This document shows positions 43,120 through 56,402 of a stretch of DNA of 64,000 nucleotides, piece by piece. The stretch's first letter is position 1. Every line of letters starts with the position of its first letter. The notes beneath the pieces are model-generated. The model was not told the DNA's origin, ran no database searches, and saw only the letters and a program-made list of their open reading frames with translations. Where the stretch lies: positions 1,450,132-1,514,131 of the forward strand of contig NZ_CP101655.1 in NCBI RefSeq assembly GCF_028830055.1, written 5' to 3'. A program made the position numbers and the translations under genes. The DNA is from Pseudomonas serboccidentalis. GTDB taxonomy: Bacteria > Pseudomonadota > Gammaproteobacteria > Pseudomonadales > Pseudomonadaceae.

Positions 43120-45014
43120 GCGCTTTGCTCCAACTGACGGCCCGCGCCGCGTTTTTTCAAATGAATCATCAACAGCGAAATCGCTGCCGGGGTCACGCCC
43201 GGGATCCGTGAAGCCTGGCCGAGCGTCTCCGGACGCGTCGCACTGAGCTTGCTCTGGATCTCCTTGGAGAGACCGGAAATGTTGGTGTAATCGATATCCA
43301 CAGGCAGTTTCGTGTCTTCACTGGCGCGCAGACGGGCGATTTCGTCCTGTTGACGGTCGATGTAACCGGCGTATTTGGTCTTGATTTCAACCTGTTCAGC
43401 GACTTGTGGATCTTCGGCGCCGTTGCCAGTCACTTCGACCAGACCAGCGTAGTCGATTTCCGGACGACTCAAGAGATTGAGCAAGTTGTATTCGTGGGTC
43501 AGCGGCGTACCGAATTTTTCGGCAATCGCATCGCCCTCTTGGGTACCCGGGCGAACCCAGGTGCTTTTCAGGCGCTGCTCTTCGAGCTCGATGCTTTCGC
43601 GCTTTTTGCAGAAGGCCGCCCAACGCACGTCATCGACCAGGCCGAGCTCGCGACCTTTTTCGGTCAGACGCAGGTCGGCGTTGTCCTCACGCAGGATCAG
43701 GCGGTACTCGGCACGGGATGTGAACATGCGGTACGGCTCTTGGGTACCGAGGGTGATCAGGTCGTCGACCAACACCCCGATATACGCTTTGTCGCGACGC
43801 GGACACCAGGCTTCCTTGCCCTTCGCACGCAATGCAGCGTTGGCCCCGGCGAGCAAACCTTGAGCGCCAGCTTCTTCGTAACCGGTGGTGCCGTTGATCT
43901 GGCCCGCGAAGAACAGACCGCCGATGACTTTGGTTTCCAGGCTGTACTTCAGGTCACGCGGATCGAAGTAGTCGTACTCGATCGCATAACCCGGACGCAC
44001 GATGTGCGCGTTTTCCATGCCGCGGATCGATTGCACGATCTGCAATTGCACGTCGAACGGCAAGCTTGTGGATATCCCGTTCGGGTACAGCTCATGGGTG
44101 GTCAGACCTTCCGGTTCGATGAACACCTGATGGCTTTCCTTGTCGGCAAAGCGGTGAATCTTGTCTTCGATCGACGGGCAGTAGCGCGGGCCGATGCCCT
44201 CGATTTCGCCGGCGGCGGAATACATCGGTGAACGGTCGAGGTTCGCCGCGATGATTTCGTGGGTACGGGCGTTGGTGTGGGTAATCCAGCAACTGACTTG
44301 CCGAGGATGCTGTTCTTTGTTGCCCATGAACGACATCACCGGGATCGGCGTATCGCCTGGTTGCTCGGTCATGACCGAGAAATCCACAGATTTGCCATCG
44401 ATGCGCGGTGGCGTGCCGGTTTTCAGGCGACCGACACGCAGTGGCAGTTCACGCAGACGATGTGCCAGGGCAATCGACGGCGGATCACCAGCGCGACCGC
44501 CGGAGAAATTCTGCAGACCAATGTGGATAAGTCCGCCGAGGAAGGTACCGGTGGTCAACACCACGGAGTCGGCGAAGAACCGCAGACCCATTTGCGTGAC
44601 AACACCGCGCACTTGTTCCTGCTCGACGATCAGGTCGTCAGCGGCTTGTTGAAATATCCACAGGTTCGGCTGGTTTTCCAGGATTTCGCGGACAGCGGCC
44701 TTGTACAGAATCCGGTCGGCTTGTGCACGGGTTGCACGTACGGCCGGACCTTTACGGCTGTTCAACACGCGAAACTGGATGCCGCCCAGATCGGTGGCGA
44801 TGGCCATCGCGCCGCCGAGGGCGTCGATTTCCTTGACCAGATGGCTTTTGCCAATGCCACCGATGGCCGGATTGCAGCTCATGGCACCGAGGGTTTCCAC
44901 GTTATGCGTCAGCAACAGGGTTTTTGCCCCCATACGTGCTGAGGCCAGTGCTGCCTCGGTACCGGCATGACCGCCGCCGATGACGATCACTTCAAAACGG
45001 GAAGGGAAATCCAC
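43116..45014 (-). CDS. mnmG: tRNA uridine 5-carboxymethylaminomethyl modification enzyme MnmG (GidA)
   Basis: 632 aa. FAD-binding [19 protein letters not shown] near the start; acts with MnmE to form cmnm5U34 in tRNA. The GidA blocks [20 protein letters not shown] and [20 protein letters not shown] are intact. Two GTGs are adjacent at 45017 and 45014. I prefer 45014 because GAGG lies 6 bases upstream and because the protein then begins MDFPSRF, as in relatives. Perfect DnaA box at 44522. It reads away from the second DnaA-box cluster. Confidence 0.95.
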   Translation of the reverse strand: MDFPSRFEVIVIGGGHAGTEAALASARMGAKTLLLTHNVETLGAMSCNPAIGGIGKSHLVKEIDALGGAMAIATDLGGIQFRVLNSRKGPAVRATRAQADRILYKAAVREILENQPNLWIFQQAADDLIVEQEQVRGVVTQMGLRFFADSVVLTTGTFLGGLIHIGLQNFSGGRAGDPPSIALAHRLRELPLRVGRLKTGTPPRIDGKSVDFSVMTEQPGDTPIPVMSFMGNKEQHPRQVSCWITHTNARTHEIIAANLDRSPMYSAAGEIEGIGPRYCPSIEDKIHRFADKESHQVFIEPEGLTTHELYPNGISTSLPFDVQLQIVQSIRGMENAHIVRPGYAIEYDYFDPRDLKYSLETKVIGGLFFAGQINGTTGYEEAGAQGLLAGANAALRAKGKEAWCPRRDKAYIGVLVDDLITLGTQEPYRMFTSRAEYRLILREDNADLRLTEKGRELGLVDDVRWAAFCKKRESIELEEQRLKSTWVRPGTQEGDAIAEKFGTPLTHEYNLLNLLSRPEIDYAGLVEVTGNGAEDPQVAEQVEIKTKYAGYIDRQQDEIARLRASEDTKLPVDIDYTNISGLSKEIQSKLSATRPETLGQASRIPGVTPAAISLLMIHLKKRGAGRQLEQSA

Positions 45015-45063
45015 CACGCACCTCGTGCCTGCTTAAGTAGGTAATTCAGGAATAGTTTGAGAT

Positions 45064-45079
45064 CAGGTTTCTGAACCTG
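45064..45079 (-). other. Hairpin in the mnmG leader
   Basis: CAGGTT/AACCTG, 6-bp perfect stem with a 4-base loop, 50 bases before the mnmG start. A -10-like TATACT lies just upstream at 45087-45092 (minus strand), so the hairpin would be in the leader RNA. The matching -35 is weak. Confidence 0.4.
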
Positions 45080-45143
45080 GTCGACAAGTATAGGGACTTC
45101 GCCCTTCCTAAAGAACCCTTTGCACAAAATTTAACCAGCTGTG

Positions 45144-45428
45144 GAGAACTCAAGGTTAAAAGAATAAAAAAGAGAGAAATTTATAAAACCTTTGTTTTAA
45201 TGCTTATTCTTACTGACCGACATTTCTGTGGATAGATTGCTATAGGCCTTATAAATCAATATGTACAGAGTTTCAAAACCCTGTGACCATGTGCCAATGA
45301 GGCCCTTGGATAACCGGTGTAAGCCTGTGGATGAAAGGAGTGGTTATCCACAGAGTGGGTTATATCCAGTTTTTAAGCCCTGTTATCAACTGACCTCAGT
45401 GGCAGTTATTCACAGGGCTTAATCCACA
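45144..45428. other. Second DnaA-box cluster, possible secondary origin (oriC2-like)
   Basis: Part of the 552-base gene-free gap between mnmE and mnmG (45015-45566). An AT-rich stretch (45151-45265) is followed by one perfect DnaA box TTATCCACA (45344-45352). There are four with one mismatch: TGTGGATAG at 45227, TGTGGATGA at 45326, TTATTCACA at 45406 and TAATCCACA at 45420. Pseudomonads are known to have a second origin-like segment near gidA that can replicate plasmids, while the dnaA-side origin is the main one. The rest of the gap (45429-45524) shows nothing I recognise. Confidence 0.6.
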
Positions 45429-45524
45429 GAAATTGGCTGAACGGGGATGAGGCGGACACGGAAAATCCGCTGAGGGAGAAGGAATCTACCCGGCACTGGA
45501 AGAAGGTAAGGAGAAAGAGAAGAG

Positions 45525-45551
45525 CAGACAGGCCGCGAACGGGCCTGTCTG
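45525..45551 (-). terminator. Terminator after mnmE
   Basis: Perfect 10-bp stem CAGACAGGCC/GGCCTGTCTG with a 7-base loop, 16 bases past the mnmE stop. On the minus strand it is followed by a pyrimidine-rich but not pure-T tract (CTCTTCTCTTTCTCC), so termination may be partial. Confidence 0.65.
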
Positions 45552-45566
45552 TGTACAGCAGAAGGG

Positions 45567-46937
45567 CTATTTACCGATGCAGAAACTGGAGAAGATCCGG
45601 CCGAGCAGGTCATCGGAACTGAATGCCCCGGTGATTTCCCCCAAGGAATGCTGCGCCTGACGCAAATCTTCGGCCAGCAGCTCCCCTGCGCCAGCCAGTG
45701 TCAGCTGTGCGCGCCCGTGTTCCAGCGCCGCACTGGCATGACGCAGGGCCTCTAAATGCCGACGGCGGGCACTGAAGCTGCTTTCCGAGGTTTGTTCATA
45801 ACCCATGCAGGCCTTGAGATGTTCGCGCAGCAGTTCCAGGCCGTCACCGGCCGATTTGGCGCTCAGGCTGATGGTGACATGGCCATCTTCGCTGACTTCC
45901 AGGGCAATCGCTTCACCCGTGAGGTCGGCCTTGTTACGGATCAAGGTGACTTTGGCCGGATCCGGTCGGGTTTCGAGGAATTCCGGCCACAGGGCAAACG
46001 GGTCTGCAGCTTCCGGGGCGGTGGCATCGACCACCAATAACACCCGATCAGCTTCGCCAATGGCTTTCAACGCCCGTTCCACACCGATCTTTTCCACCTG
46101 ATCATCGGTATCACGCAGACCGGCGGTATCCACGACGTGCAACGGCATGCCGTCGATGTGGATATGTTCGCGCAGGATGTCTCGGGTAGTGCCGGCAATC
46201 TCGGTAACGATCGCCGCTTCACGCCCGGCCAGGGCATTTAGCAGGCTGGACTTGCCGGCATTCGGACGGCCGGCAATCACCACGGTCATGCCGTCGCGCA
46301 ACAAGGCACCCTGTCCGGCTTCGCGAAGTACTGTGGACAGTTCTTCTCGTACCTTGTCGAGCATGCTCAGCACGTGGCCATCGGCAAGAAAGTCGATTTC
46401 TTCTTCCGGAAAGTCGATGGCGGCTTCGACATAGATGCGCAGTCCGATCAGTTGTTCGGTGAGGTTATGCACACGCTGGGAAAATGCACCCTGCAGGGAA
46501 CGCAGGGCATTGCGCGCAGCCTGTGCCGAACTGGCTTCGATCAGGTCGGCGATCGCCTCGGCCTGGGCCAGATCGAGCTTGTCGTTGAGGAACGCGCGTT
46601 CGCTGAATTCCCCCGGGCGTGCCAAACGGCAGCCCAGTTCCAGGCACCGCTTGAGCAGCATGTCCAGAACGATCGGGCCGCCATGGCCCTGCAACTCCAG
46701 CACATCTTCGCCGGTGAACGAGTTCGGCCCCGGGAAATACAGGGCCAGACCTTCGTCCAGCACCTGCCGATCATCACTGAAAAACGGCCCGTAATGAGCG
46801 TAACGCGGTTTCAGTTCGCGACCGCTGATGGCTTTGGCCGCAACGCTGGCCAACGGCCCGGAAATACGGACGATGCCGACACCGCCGCGACCTTGAGCGG
46901 TAGCGACAGCGGCGATGGTTTCACGAGGTGCGCTCAT
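45567..46937 (-). CDS. mnmE: tRNA modification GTPase MnmE (TrmE)
   Basis: 456 aa from the ATG at 46937. N-terminal folate-binding domain ([20 protein letters not shown]), helical middle, inserted G domain with [33 protein letters not shown] and LIRNKADL, and the C-terminal catalytic Cys in FSSFCIGK. Partner of MnmG. Separated from yidC by a terminator hairpin and from mnmG by the DnaA-box region. Confidence 0.97.
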   Translation of the reverse strand: MSAPRETIAAVATAQGRGGVGIVRISGPLASVAAKAISGRELKPRYAHYGPFFSDDRQVLDEGLALYFPGPNSFTGEDVLELQGHGGPIVLDMLLKRCLELGCRLARPGEFSERAFLNDKLDLAQAEAIADLIEASSAQAARNALRSLQGAFSQRVHNLTEQLIGLRIYVEAAIDFPEEEIDFLADGHVLSMLDKVREELSTVLREAGQGALLRDGMTVVIAGRPNAGKSSLLNALAGREAAIVTEIAGTTRDILREHIHIDGMPLHVVDTAGLRDTDDQVEKIGVERALKAIGEADRVLLVVDATAPEAADPFALWPEFLETRPDPAKVTLIRNKADLTGEAIALEVSEDGHVTISLSAKSAGDGLELLREHLKACMGYEQTSESSFSARRRHLEALRHASAALEHGRAQLTLAGAGELLAEDLRQAQHSLGEITGAFSSDDLLGRIFSSFCIGK

Positions 46938-46969
46938 AAACCGGAATCCAGACAAAAGTGGCAGATAGC

Positions 46970-46994
46970 AAAACGCCCCACTAGGGGGCGTTTT
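46970..46994 (-). terminator. Rho-independent terminator after yidC
   Basis: Perfect 10-bp stem AAAACGCCCC/GGGGCGTTTT with a 5-base loop, 25 bases past the yidC stop and before mnmE on the minus strand. The symmetric A and T tracts would let it work in both directions. A perfect DnaA box (47003-47011) sits between the stem and the yidC stop. Confidence 0.88.
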
Positions 46995-47018
46995 GAGTGG
47001 TGTTATCCACAGAGTAAG

Positions 47019-48701
47019 TTACGCCTCGGCTTTTTTCGTCGCCGCTTCGATCTTACGCGTGATGTACCACTGTTGGGCAATCGACAGGCAGTTGTTCACA
47101 ACCCAGTACAGCACCAGACCAGCAGGGAACCACAGGAAGAAGAAGGTGAAGATGATTGGCATCATTTTCATGACCTTCGCCTGCATCGGATCCGGCGGAG
47201 TCGGGTTCAGACGCTGCTGGATGAACATGGTCGCGCCCATGATGATCGGCAGGATGAAGAACGGATCCTTGATCGACAGGTCGGTGATCCACAGCATGAA
47301 CGGCGCCTGACGCATTTCCACGCTTTCCAGCAGAACCCAGTACAACGAAAGGAAAACCGGCATCTGCACGAGGATCGGCAAGCAGCCACCCAGCGGATTG
47401 ATCTTCTCTTTCTTGTACAGCTCCATCATGGCCTGCGACATTTTCTGCCGGTCATCGCCATGTTGCTCTTTCAGTGCAGCCAGTTTCGGAGCAACGGCAC
47501 GCATGCGCGCCATGGATTTGTAGCTGGCGGCCGACAATGGGAAGAAGATCCCTTTGATCAGCATGGTCAGGAAGATGATCGACCAGCCCCAGTTACCCAC
47601 AATCGCGTGGATGTGTTGCAGCAGCCAGAAGATCGGTTGAGCGATGAACCACAGAATGCCGTAGTCGACCGTCAGTTCCAGACCAGGGGACAACTCTTTC
47701 AGCACAGCCTGGCTTTTCGGGCCGGCATACAGAATGGCGCTGGTTTCAACTTTTGCACCCGGTGCAGCGGTCAGCGAAGGACCGGTGTAACCGATGATGT
47801 AGTTGCCTTTGCTGTCTTTACGCGTCTGAACGATGTTGTTTTCGCCCTTCGGCGCAACCCATGCAGTCACGAAGTAGTGTTGCAGCCAGGCTACCCAGCC
47901 ACCGGTGACGGTTTCCTTGAGCTGACCTTTGTCCATGTCTTTCATGGACACTTTCTTGTACGGCTCGGAACTTGTCCACAGGGCGGCGCCCAGATAAGTC
48001 GCGGTACCGGTAGCCGTGGTCGACGAAGGATCGGCACTGGCGTCGCGCTTCAGCTGGGCGAACATCGAACCGGACCAAGGCTGCGCGCTCTGGTTATCCA
48101 CAAGGTAGGTCACGGTTACGTCATACAGGCCGCGTTTCAGGGTGAAACGCTTGATGTAGTTGACGCCGTCCTTGCTGAACTTCAGGTCGACGACCAACTG
48201 GTCCTGACCGTCAGCCAGTTGATAACTTTTCTTCTCCGAGGCGTAAACCGGACGACCGGCCGGGCTTGCGTCCGGACCGTTAGTGCCGATCAGGCCGCTT
48301 TGTGCCAGATAGGTACGCTCGCCGCCGTTGTCGAACAGCTGGAACGGAACATCCGGACGGTCCTGACGACGTGGATACAGTGGCAAGGTCAGTTGCGCAA
48401 CGTCACCGCCCTGTGGATCGATCGCGAGATCGAGCACGTCGGTTTTGACCTGGATCAGATCCTTGCTGGCAGCGACCGGCGCTTCAACTGGTGCGCTGGT
48501 ATCACTGGCAGCACGCGGAATATCGTCACTGGCGGAAGCGTTATTGCCAGGAACGGTGTCCGGCAAACCGGATGCAGTCGTACTGGAAGCAACATTCTGA
48601 GTCGGCAGGGCAGCCTGGCCATAGTCCTGGTTCCATTTAAGGACCATGACGTAGGACACGATTGCCAGGGCGACGATCAGGATCGTGCGTTTGATATCCA
48701 T
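47019..48701 (-). CDS. yidC: Membrane protein insertase YidC
   Basis: 560 aa. N-terminal span (MDIKRTILIVALAIVSYVMV), a large periplasmic domain (about 60-350) with a low-complexity Ala/Ser/Asp segment first, then the conserved five-helix insertase core (NWGWSIIFLTMLIKGIFFPL and PVFLSLYWVLLESVEMRQAP), including the hydrophilic-groove Arg region SYKSMARMR. It inserts Sec-dependent and independent proteins, including Fo subunit c. Perfect DnaA box at 48094. Starts 2 bases after the yidD stop. Confidence 0.97.
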   Translation of the reverse strand: MDIKRTILIVALAIVSYVMVLKWNQDYGQAALPTQNVASSTTASGLPDTVPGNNASASDDIPRAASDTSAPVEAPVAASKDLIQVKTDVLDLAIDPQGGDVAQLTLPLYPRRQDRPDVPFQLFDNGGERTYLAQSGLIGTNGPDASPAGRPVYASEKKSYQLADGQDQLVVDLKFSKDGVNYIKRFTLKRGLYDVTVTYLVDNQSAQPWSGSMFAQLKRDASADPSSTTATGTATYLGAALWTSSEPYKKVSMKDMDKGQLKETVTGGWVAWLQHYFVTAWVAPKGENNIVQTRKDSKGNYIIGYTGPSLTAAPGAKVETSAILYAGPKSQAVLKELSPGLELTVDYGILWFIAQPIFWLLQHIHAIVGNWGWSIIFLTMLIKGIFFPLSAASYKSMARMRAVAPKLAALKEQHGDDRQKMSQAMMELYKKEKINPLGGCLPILVQMPVFLSLYWVLLESVEMRQAPFMLWITDLSIKDPFFILPIIMGATMFIQQRLNPTPPDPMQAKVMKMMPIIFTFFFLWFPAGLVLYWVVNNCLSIAQQWYITRKIEAATKKAEA

Positions 48702-48703
48702 GA

Positions 48704-48949
48704 TTACTCGGCCATCGAAGAAGAACGGGAGGTAGGGATAGGTGGAACCGGGTCATAACCACCGGGATTCCACGGATGACAGCGACCTAAACGACGAAAG
48801 GTCAGCCAGCCACCGCGCAGAAGGCCATGATTTTCGATGGCTTCTAACGCGTAGCAGGAACAACTGGGGTAGAAACGACAGTGATCAGCCATCAGGGGAC
48901 TAATGGCATAGCGATAAAACTGGATCGGAACGAGGGCCAGTTTACGCAT
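48704..48949 (-). CDS. yidD: Membrane protein insertion efficiency factor YidD
   Basis: 81 aa. Conserved Cys-rich core [20 protein letters not shown], then [19 protein letters not shown] and [15 protein letters not shown]. Small membrane-associated protein of the rnpA-yidD-yidC block. It overlaps rnpA by 8 bases and is followed 2 bases later by yidC. Confidence 0.93.
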   Translation of the reverse strand: MRKLALVPIQFYRYAISPLMADHCRFYPSCSCYALEAIENHGLLRGGWLTFRRLGRCHPWNPGGYDPVPPIPTSRSSSMAE

Positions 48950-49343
48950 CTGGACTGTCTACCCCTACAGTTTCGGTTTTGACTGCTGGAACTGGCTTGT
49001 TACGGGCCAGGCGTTTCCAGAGTTTGCCGAAATGCTGAATCAATTCGGGGTTTTCTACGTCGCCCAAACCTTTGCGCGCGACGATAACGATGTCCCAGCC
49101 GACCAGTGAATCCTGGTGCAGGCGAAACGATTCGCGCATAAGACGTTTGAGACGATTGCGCTCGACGGAGAGCTTTACGCTCTTTTTCCCGATAACCAGC
49201 CCGAGACGGGGGTGATCAAGATCGTTGTTGCGCGCAAGGAGCAGGAGATTTTTCCCCGGAACCTTGCCGGTAGGGGAGTCAAAGACTGCCTTGAAATGCC
49301 GGGGGGTAAGCAGACGCTTTTCCCGACTGAAGTCCTGACTCAC
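48942..49343 (-). CDS. rnpA: Ribonuclease P protein component
   Basis: 133 aa, in the family range. The basic RNR motif is in [20 protein letters not shown], followed by [13 protein letters not shown]. It binds the RNA subunit and matures tRNA 5' ends. The frame is open upstream through rpmH, but homologues begin at [11 protein letters not shown], so I use the GTG at 49343, 16 bases after the rpmH stop. The only purine-rich stretch (CTGGAG) abuts this GTG without a spacer, so translation may depend on coupling to rpmH. Confidence 0.88.
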   Translation of the reverse strand: MSQDFSREKRLLTPRHFKAVFDSPTGKVPGKNLLLLARNNDLDHPRLGLVIGKKSVKLSVERNRLKRLMRESFRLHQDSLVGWDIVIVARKGLGDVENPELIQHFGKLWKRLARNKPVPAVKTETVGVDSPDA

Positions 49344-49359
49344 CTCCAGTGCCGGATTA

Positions 49360-49494
49360 TCAAACTGCCAGACGCGCACGACCTTTGGCGCGGCGACGCG
49401 ACAGGACGGCACGACCGTTCTTGGTAGCCATGCGAGCACGGAAACCGTGAGTACGAGCGCGTTTGATAGTGCTTGGTTGGAAAGTACGTTTCAT
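49360..49494 (-). CDS. rpmH: Ribosomal protein L34
   Basis: 44 aa, very basic. Starts [20 protein letters not shown] and ends in [12 protein letters not shown], the standard L34 sequence. It is short and easily missed. The gene is the first of the rpmH-rnpA-yidD-yidC block and lies between oriC and rnpA. Its promoter is at 49555-49583. Confidence 0.97.
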   Translation of the reverse strand: MKRTFQPSTIKRARTHGFRARMATKNGRAVLSRRRAKGRARLAV

Positions 49495-49554
49495 GTCGTG
49501 TTACCTGGTTCGTCCACAACGGGCCGGAATGGCCCCCGTTTTAAGAGACCGGGG

Positions 49555-49583
49555 ATTCTAGAGAAAGCAAGCCTTCAGGTCAA
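49555..49583 (-). promoter_or_regulatory. Sigma-70 promoter of rpmH
   Basis: On the minus strand, -35 TTGACC (49578-49583), 17-base spacer, -10 TAGAAT (49555-49560), 61 bases before the rpmH ATG. Five of six positions match consensus in each hexamer. It fires away from oriC. Confidence 0.8.
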
Positions 49584-49600
49584 TTTCCAACCAGCGTTTC

Positions 49601-49993
49601 CTTATAAATAGATCTCTGGAGCTTCCGGCACCGACATCCTGTTTGCCAAACATAAAAATAAAGAAGGGAATTATTTAAAGCTTTTCTGTAAAGCTTATAA
49701 AAGCTAGGGCACCCATCTTCTGTTGATAACTAGCCTTAGCCCTTATGTAACGTGCTGTACAGAGAATGACAACTACAGTGGAAAACCGTGTTCAGCCTGT
49801 GCTGCGCTATCGGATAACCTGTGTGTGGAAACAGCAGTTATCCACAGGCGGGTTATCCACCGAGTTTCACCCCCAGTTGTCCAGTGCCCTCAGAGGCGGT
49901 TATCCACAGAGCTTATGCACACACCGTTGGTCGCCTTTTTACCGCTTAACGCGTTGATTAATCATGGTCACCCCACAACCTGCATGTGGATAA
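49601..49993. other. oriC: Chromosomal replication origin oriC
   Basis: Within the 566-base gap between rpmH and dnaA. An AT-rich unwinding stretch lies at 49649-49704. DnaA boxes follow: perfect TTATCCACA at 49838, 49900 and (opposite strand) 49985; one-mismatch boxes TTATCAACA at 49721 (opposite strand), TTATCCACC at 49853 and TTATGCACA at 49913. The location between rpmH and dnaA is the established Pseudomonas oriC position. Exact edges are estimated. Confidence 0.92.
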
Positions 49994-50015
49994 GTGGACC
50001 GCTCGCCGCTACAAT
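49987..50015 (+). promoter_or_regulatory. Predicted dnaA promoter overlapping a DnaA box
   Basis: -10 TACAAT at 50010-50015 with a 17-base spacer from a -35-like TGGATA at 49987-49992 (4 of 6). The -35 lies inside the DnaA box 49985-49993, so DnaA bound there would block its own promoter. Transcription would start near 50022, about 40 bases before the GTG. Confidence 0.5.
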
Positions 50016-50060
50016 GGCCGCTTGTTTTTGCCTCACCGGCTTTCAACTTAGGGGATATCC

Positions 50061-51584
50061 GTGTCAGTGGAACTTTGGCAGCAGTGCGTGGAGCTTTTGC
50101 GCGAGGAGCTGCCTGCCCAACAATTCAACACCTGGATCCGTCCACTACAGGTCGAAGCCGAAGGCGACGAGTTGCGCGTCTACGCACCGAACCGTTTTGT
50201 GCTGGACTGGGTCAACGAAAAGTACCTGGGTCGCGTCCTTGAACTGCTGGATGAGCACGGCAACGGCATGGCGCCAGCACTTTCCTTATTAATAGGCAGC
50301 AAACGCAGTTCGGCACCGCGCGCCGCGCCGAATGCTCCGTTGGCTGCTGCGCAAGCATCGCAGGCTCAGGCCAATGCCGCGCCGGCCAGTGCACCCGCGC
50401 CAGCCCCGACGCCGCCACCAACCAAGCGTTCGACGCAGAAAACCGAGGAAGTCAGTGAAGAGCCGTCCCGCGACAGCTTTGATCCGATGGCCGGTGCGGC
50501 CTCGCAACAGGCCCCGGTTCGCGCCGAACAACGCACCGTTCAGGTCGAAGGCGCGCTCAAGCACACCAGTTACCTGAACCGCACGTTCACCTTCGAGAAC
50601 TTCGTTGAAGGCAAATCCAACCAACTCGCCCGCGCGGCGGCCTGGCAGGTGGCGGACAATCCCAAGCACGGTTACAACCCGCTGTTCCTTTATGGCGGCG
50701 TCGGCCTGGGTAAAACTCACTTGATGCACGCTGTGGGTAACCACCTGTTAAAGAAGAACCCGAATGCCAAGGTTGTGTACTTGCATTCCGAGCGCTTCGT
50801 GGCGGACATGGTCAAGGCGCTGCAACTGAACGCGATCAACGAATTCAAACGCTTCTACCGTTCGGTGGACGCGTTGCTGATCGACGATATTCAGTTCTTC
50901 GCCCGCAAAGAGCGTTCCCAGGAAGAGTTTTTCCACACCTTCAACGCCCTGCTTGAAGGTGGCCAGCAGGTCATTCTCACCAGTGACCGCTACCCGAAAG
51001 AAATCGAAGGCCTTGAAGAGCGCCTCAAATCCCGCTTCGGCTGGGGCCTGACCGTTGCCGTCGAGCCGCCAGAGCTGGAAACCCGCGTGGCGATCTTGAT
51101 GAAGAAGGCCGACCAGGCCAAAGTCGAGCTACCCCACGATGCGGCGTTCTTCATCGCCCAGCGTATTCGCTCCAACGTCCGTGAGCTGGAAGGTGCGCTG
51201 AAACGCGTGATCGCCCACTCGCACTTCATGGGCCGCGACATCACCATCGAGCTGATTCGCGAATCCCTGAAGGACCTGTTGGCGTTGCAGGACAAACTGG
51301 TCTCTGTGGATAACATTCAGCGCACTGTCGCCGAGTACTACAAGATCAAGATCTCCGACCTGCTGTCCAAGCGCCGTTCGCGCTCGGTGGCTCGTCCGCG
51401 TCAGGTGGCCATGGCATTGTCCAAGGAGCTGACCAACCACAGCCTGCCGGAAATCGGCGATGTGTTTGGCGGGCGTGACCACACGACGGTGTTGCACGCC
51501 TGCCGCAAGATCAACGAACTTAAGGAATCCGACGCGGACATCCGCGAGGACTACAAGAACCTGCTGCGTACACTGACCACTTGA
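50061..51584 (+). CDS. dnaA: Chromosomal replication initiator DnaA
   Basis: 507 aa. Domain I ([20 protein letters not shown]), a long Ala/Pro/Gln-rich linker (about 90-160), AAA+ ATPase with Walker [11 protein letters not shown] (212-221) and Walker [10 protein letters not shown] (about 273-281). The DNA-binding domain IV carries the signature [20 protein letters not shown] followed by [17 protein letters not shown] start at 50061 with AGGGG 7 bases upstream; MSVELW is the usual Pseudomonas start. A perfect DnaA box lies inside at 51305. Confidence 0.98.
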   Translation: MSVELWQQCVELLREELPAQQFNTWIRPLQVEAEGDELRVYAPNRFVLDWVNEKYLGRVLELLDEHGNGMAPALSLLIGSKRSSAPRAAPNAPLAAAQASQAQANAAPASAPAPAPTPPPTKRSTQKTEEVSEEPSRDSFDPMAGAASQQAPVRAEQRTVQVEGALKHTSYLNRTFTFENFVEGKSNQLARAAAWQVADNPKHGYNPLFLYGGVGLGKTHLMHAVGNHLLKKNPNAKVVYLHSERFVADMVKALQLNAINEFKRFYRSVDALLIDDIQFFARKERSQEEFFHTFNALLEGGQQVILTSDRYPKEIEGLEERLKSRFGWGLTVAVEPPELETRVAILMKKADQAKVELPHDAAFFIAQRIRSNVRELEGALKRVIAHSHFMGRDITIELIRESLKDLLALQDKLVSVDNIQRTVAEYYKIKISDLLSKRRSRSVARPRQVAMALSKELTNHSLPEIGDVFGGRDHTTVLHACRKINELKESDADIREDYKNLLRTLTT

Positions 51585-51623
51585 TGAACACCAGCGCAGC
51601 TTATTAAGGCAAGGGACTAGACC

Positions 51624-52727
51624 ATGCATTTCACCATTCAACGCGAAGCCCTGTTGAAACCCCTGCAACTGGTCGCAGGCGTCGTCGAGCGCCGACAGAC
51701 CTTGCCGGTACTCTCCAACGTGCTGTTGGTTGTCGATGGCCAGCAACTGTCGCTGACCGGTACCGACCTGGAAGTCGAGCTGGTTGGTCGCGTGCAACTC
51801 GAAGAGCCGGCCGAAACAGGTTCCATCACCGTGCCCGCGCGCAAGCTGATGGATATCTGCAAAAGCTTGCCCAACGATGCGCTGATCGACATCAAGGTCG
51901 ACGAGCAGAAACTGGTGGTGAAGGCCGGCCGTAGCCGCTTCACCCTGTCGACCCTGCCGGCCAACGATTTCCCGACGGTGGAAGAAGGCCCGGGTTCGCT
52001 GACCTGCAGCCTGGAGCAGAGCAAACTGCGTCGTCTGATCGAACGCACCAGCTTCGCCATGGCTCAGCAGGACGTGCGTTACTACCTCAACGGCATGTTG
52101 CTGGAAGTCTCGGCGGGCGTGATCCGTGCCGTAGCCACCGACGGACACCGTCTGGCAATGTGCTCGATGCAGGCCGATATCGGTCAGCCGGATCGCCACC
52201 AGGTGATCGTACCGCGCAAAGGTATTCTCGAACTGGCACGCCTGCTCACCGAGCCGGACGGCAACGTCAGCATCGTCCTCGGTCAGCACCACATTCGCGC
52301 GACCACCGGTGAGTTCACTTTCACCTCGAAACTGGTTGACGGCAAATTCCCGGACTACGAGCGCGTACTGCCCAAAGGCGGCGACAAGCTGGTACTGGGC
52401 GATCGTCAGGCACTGCGTGAAGCCTTCAGCCGTACCGCGATTCTGTCCAACGAGAAGTACCGCGGCATCCGTCTGCAACTGGCCAGCGGTCAGTTGAAGA
52501 TCCAGGCCAACAACCCGGAGCAGGAAGAAGCGGAAGAAGAAGTGGGTGTTGAATACAACGGCGGCTCGCTGGAAATCGGCTTCAACGTGAGCTACTTGCT
52601 CGACGTGCTGGGCGTGATGACCACCGAGCAGGTTCGCCTGATCCTGTCCGACTCCAACAGCAGTGCGCTGGTGCAAGAGTCCGACAATGACGACTCGGCT
52701 TACGTTGTCATGCCGATGCGTCTGTAA
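51624..52727 (+). CDS. dnaN: DNA polymerase III beta clamp
   Basis: 367 aa, three repeated clamp folds; starts MHFTIQREALLKPLQLVAGV, ends SAYVVMPMRL, the typical C-terminal M-P-M-R-L. It holds the polymerase on DNA as a ring dimer. Starts 39 bases after dnaA and lies 14 bases before recF. Confidence 0.98.
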   Translation: MHFTIQREALLKPLQLVAGVVERRQTLPVLSNVLLVVDGQQLSLTGTDLEVELVGRVQLEEPAETGSITVPARKLMDICKSLPNDALIDIKVDEQKLVVKAGRSRFTLSTLPANDFPTVEEGPGSLTCSLEQSKLRRLIERTSFAMAQQDVRYYLNGMLLEVSAGVIRAVATDGHRLAMCSMQADIGQPDRHQVIVPRKGILELARLLTEPDGNVSIVLGQHHIRATTGEFTFTSKLVDGKFPDYERVLPKGGDKLVLGDRQALREAFSRTAILSNEKYRGIRLQLASGQLKIQANNPEQEEAEEEVGVEYNGGSLEIGFNVSYLLDVLGVMTTEQVRLILSDSNSSALVQESDNDDSAYVVMPMRL

Positions 52728-52741
52728 TCAGCTGATCCTGG

Positions 52742-56268
<3,527 letters not shown>

Positions 56269-56286
56269 TCCCGGTCGACGTTAAAC

Positions 56287-56317
56287 AAAAGGCCAACGCA
56301 CAAGCGTTGGCCTTTTT
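56287..56317 (+). terminator. Rho-independent terminator after gyrB
   Basis: Perfect 13-bp stem AAAAGGCCAACGC/GCGTTGGCCTTTT with a 4-base loop, ending in T5. It lies 18 bases past the gyrB stop. Confidence 0.95.
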
Positions 56318-56325
56318 ATTGGCAG

Positions 56326-56400
56326 ATCAAAAGATCGCAGCCTGCGGCAGCTCCTACCGGTAATCCATGTAGGCGCTGCCGCAGGCTGCGATCTTTTGAT
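56326..56400. repeat. REP doublet (REPIN), GCCGCAGGC variant
   Basis: Arms 56326-56357 and 56369-56400, almost perfect inverted repeats ending in ATCAAAAGATCGCAGCC and its complement, with a short loop. Lies between gyrB and the convergent response regulator. Same family as the elements at 25338 and 31950. Confidence 0.87.
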
Positions 56401-56402
56401 TT

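Noticed and set aside
45419..45613. 64-codon minus-strand frame in the mnmE/mnmG gap
   Set aside because: Overlaps the terminator and the mnmE end, shows no motif or ribosome binding site.
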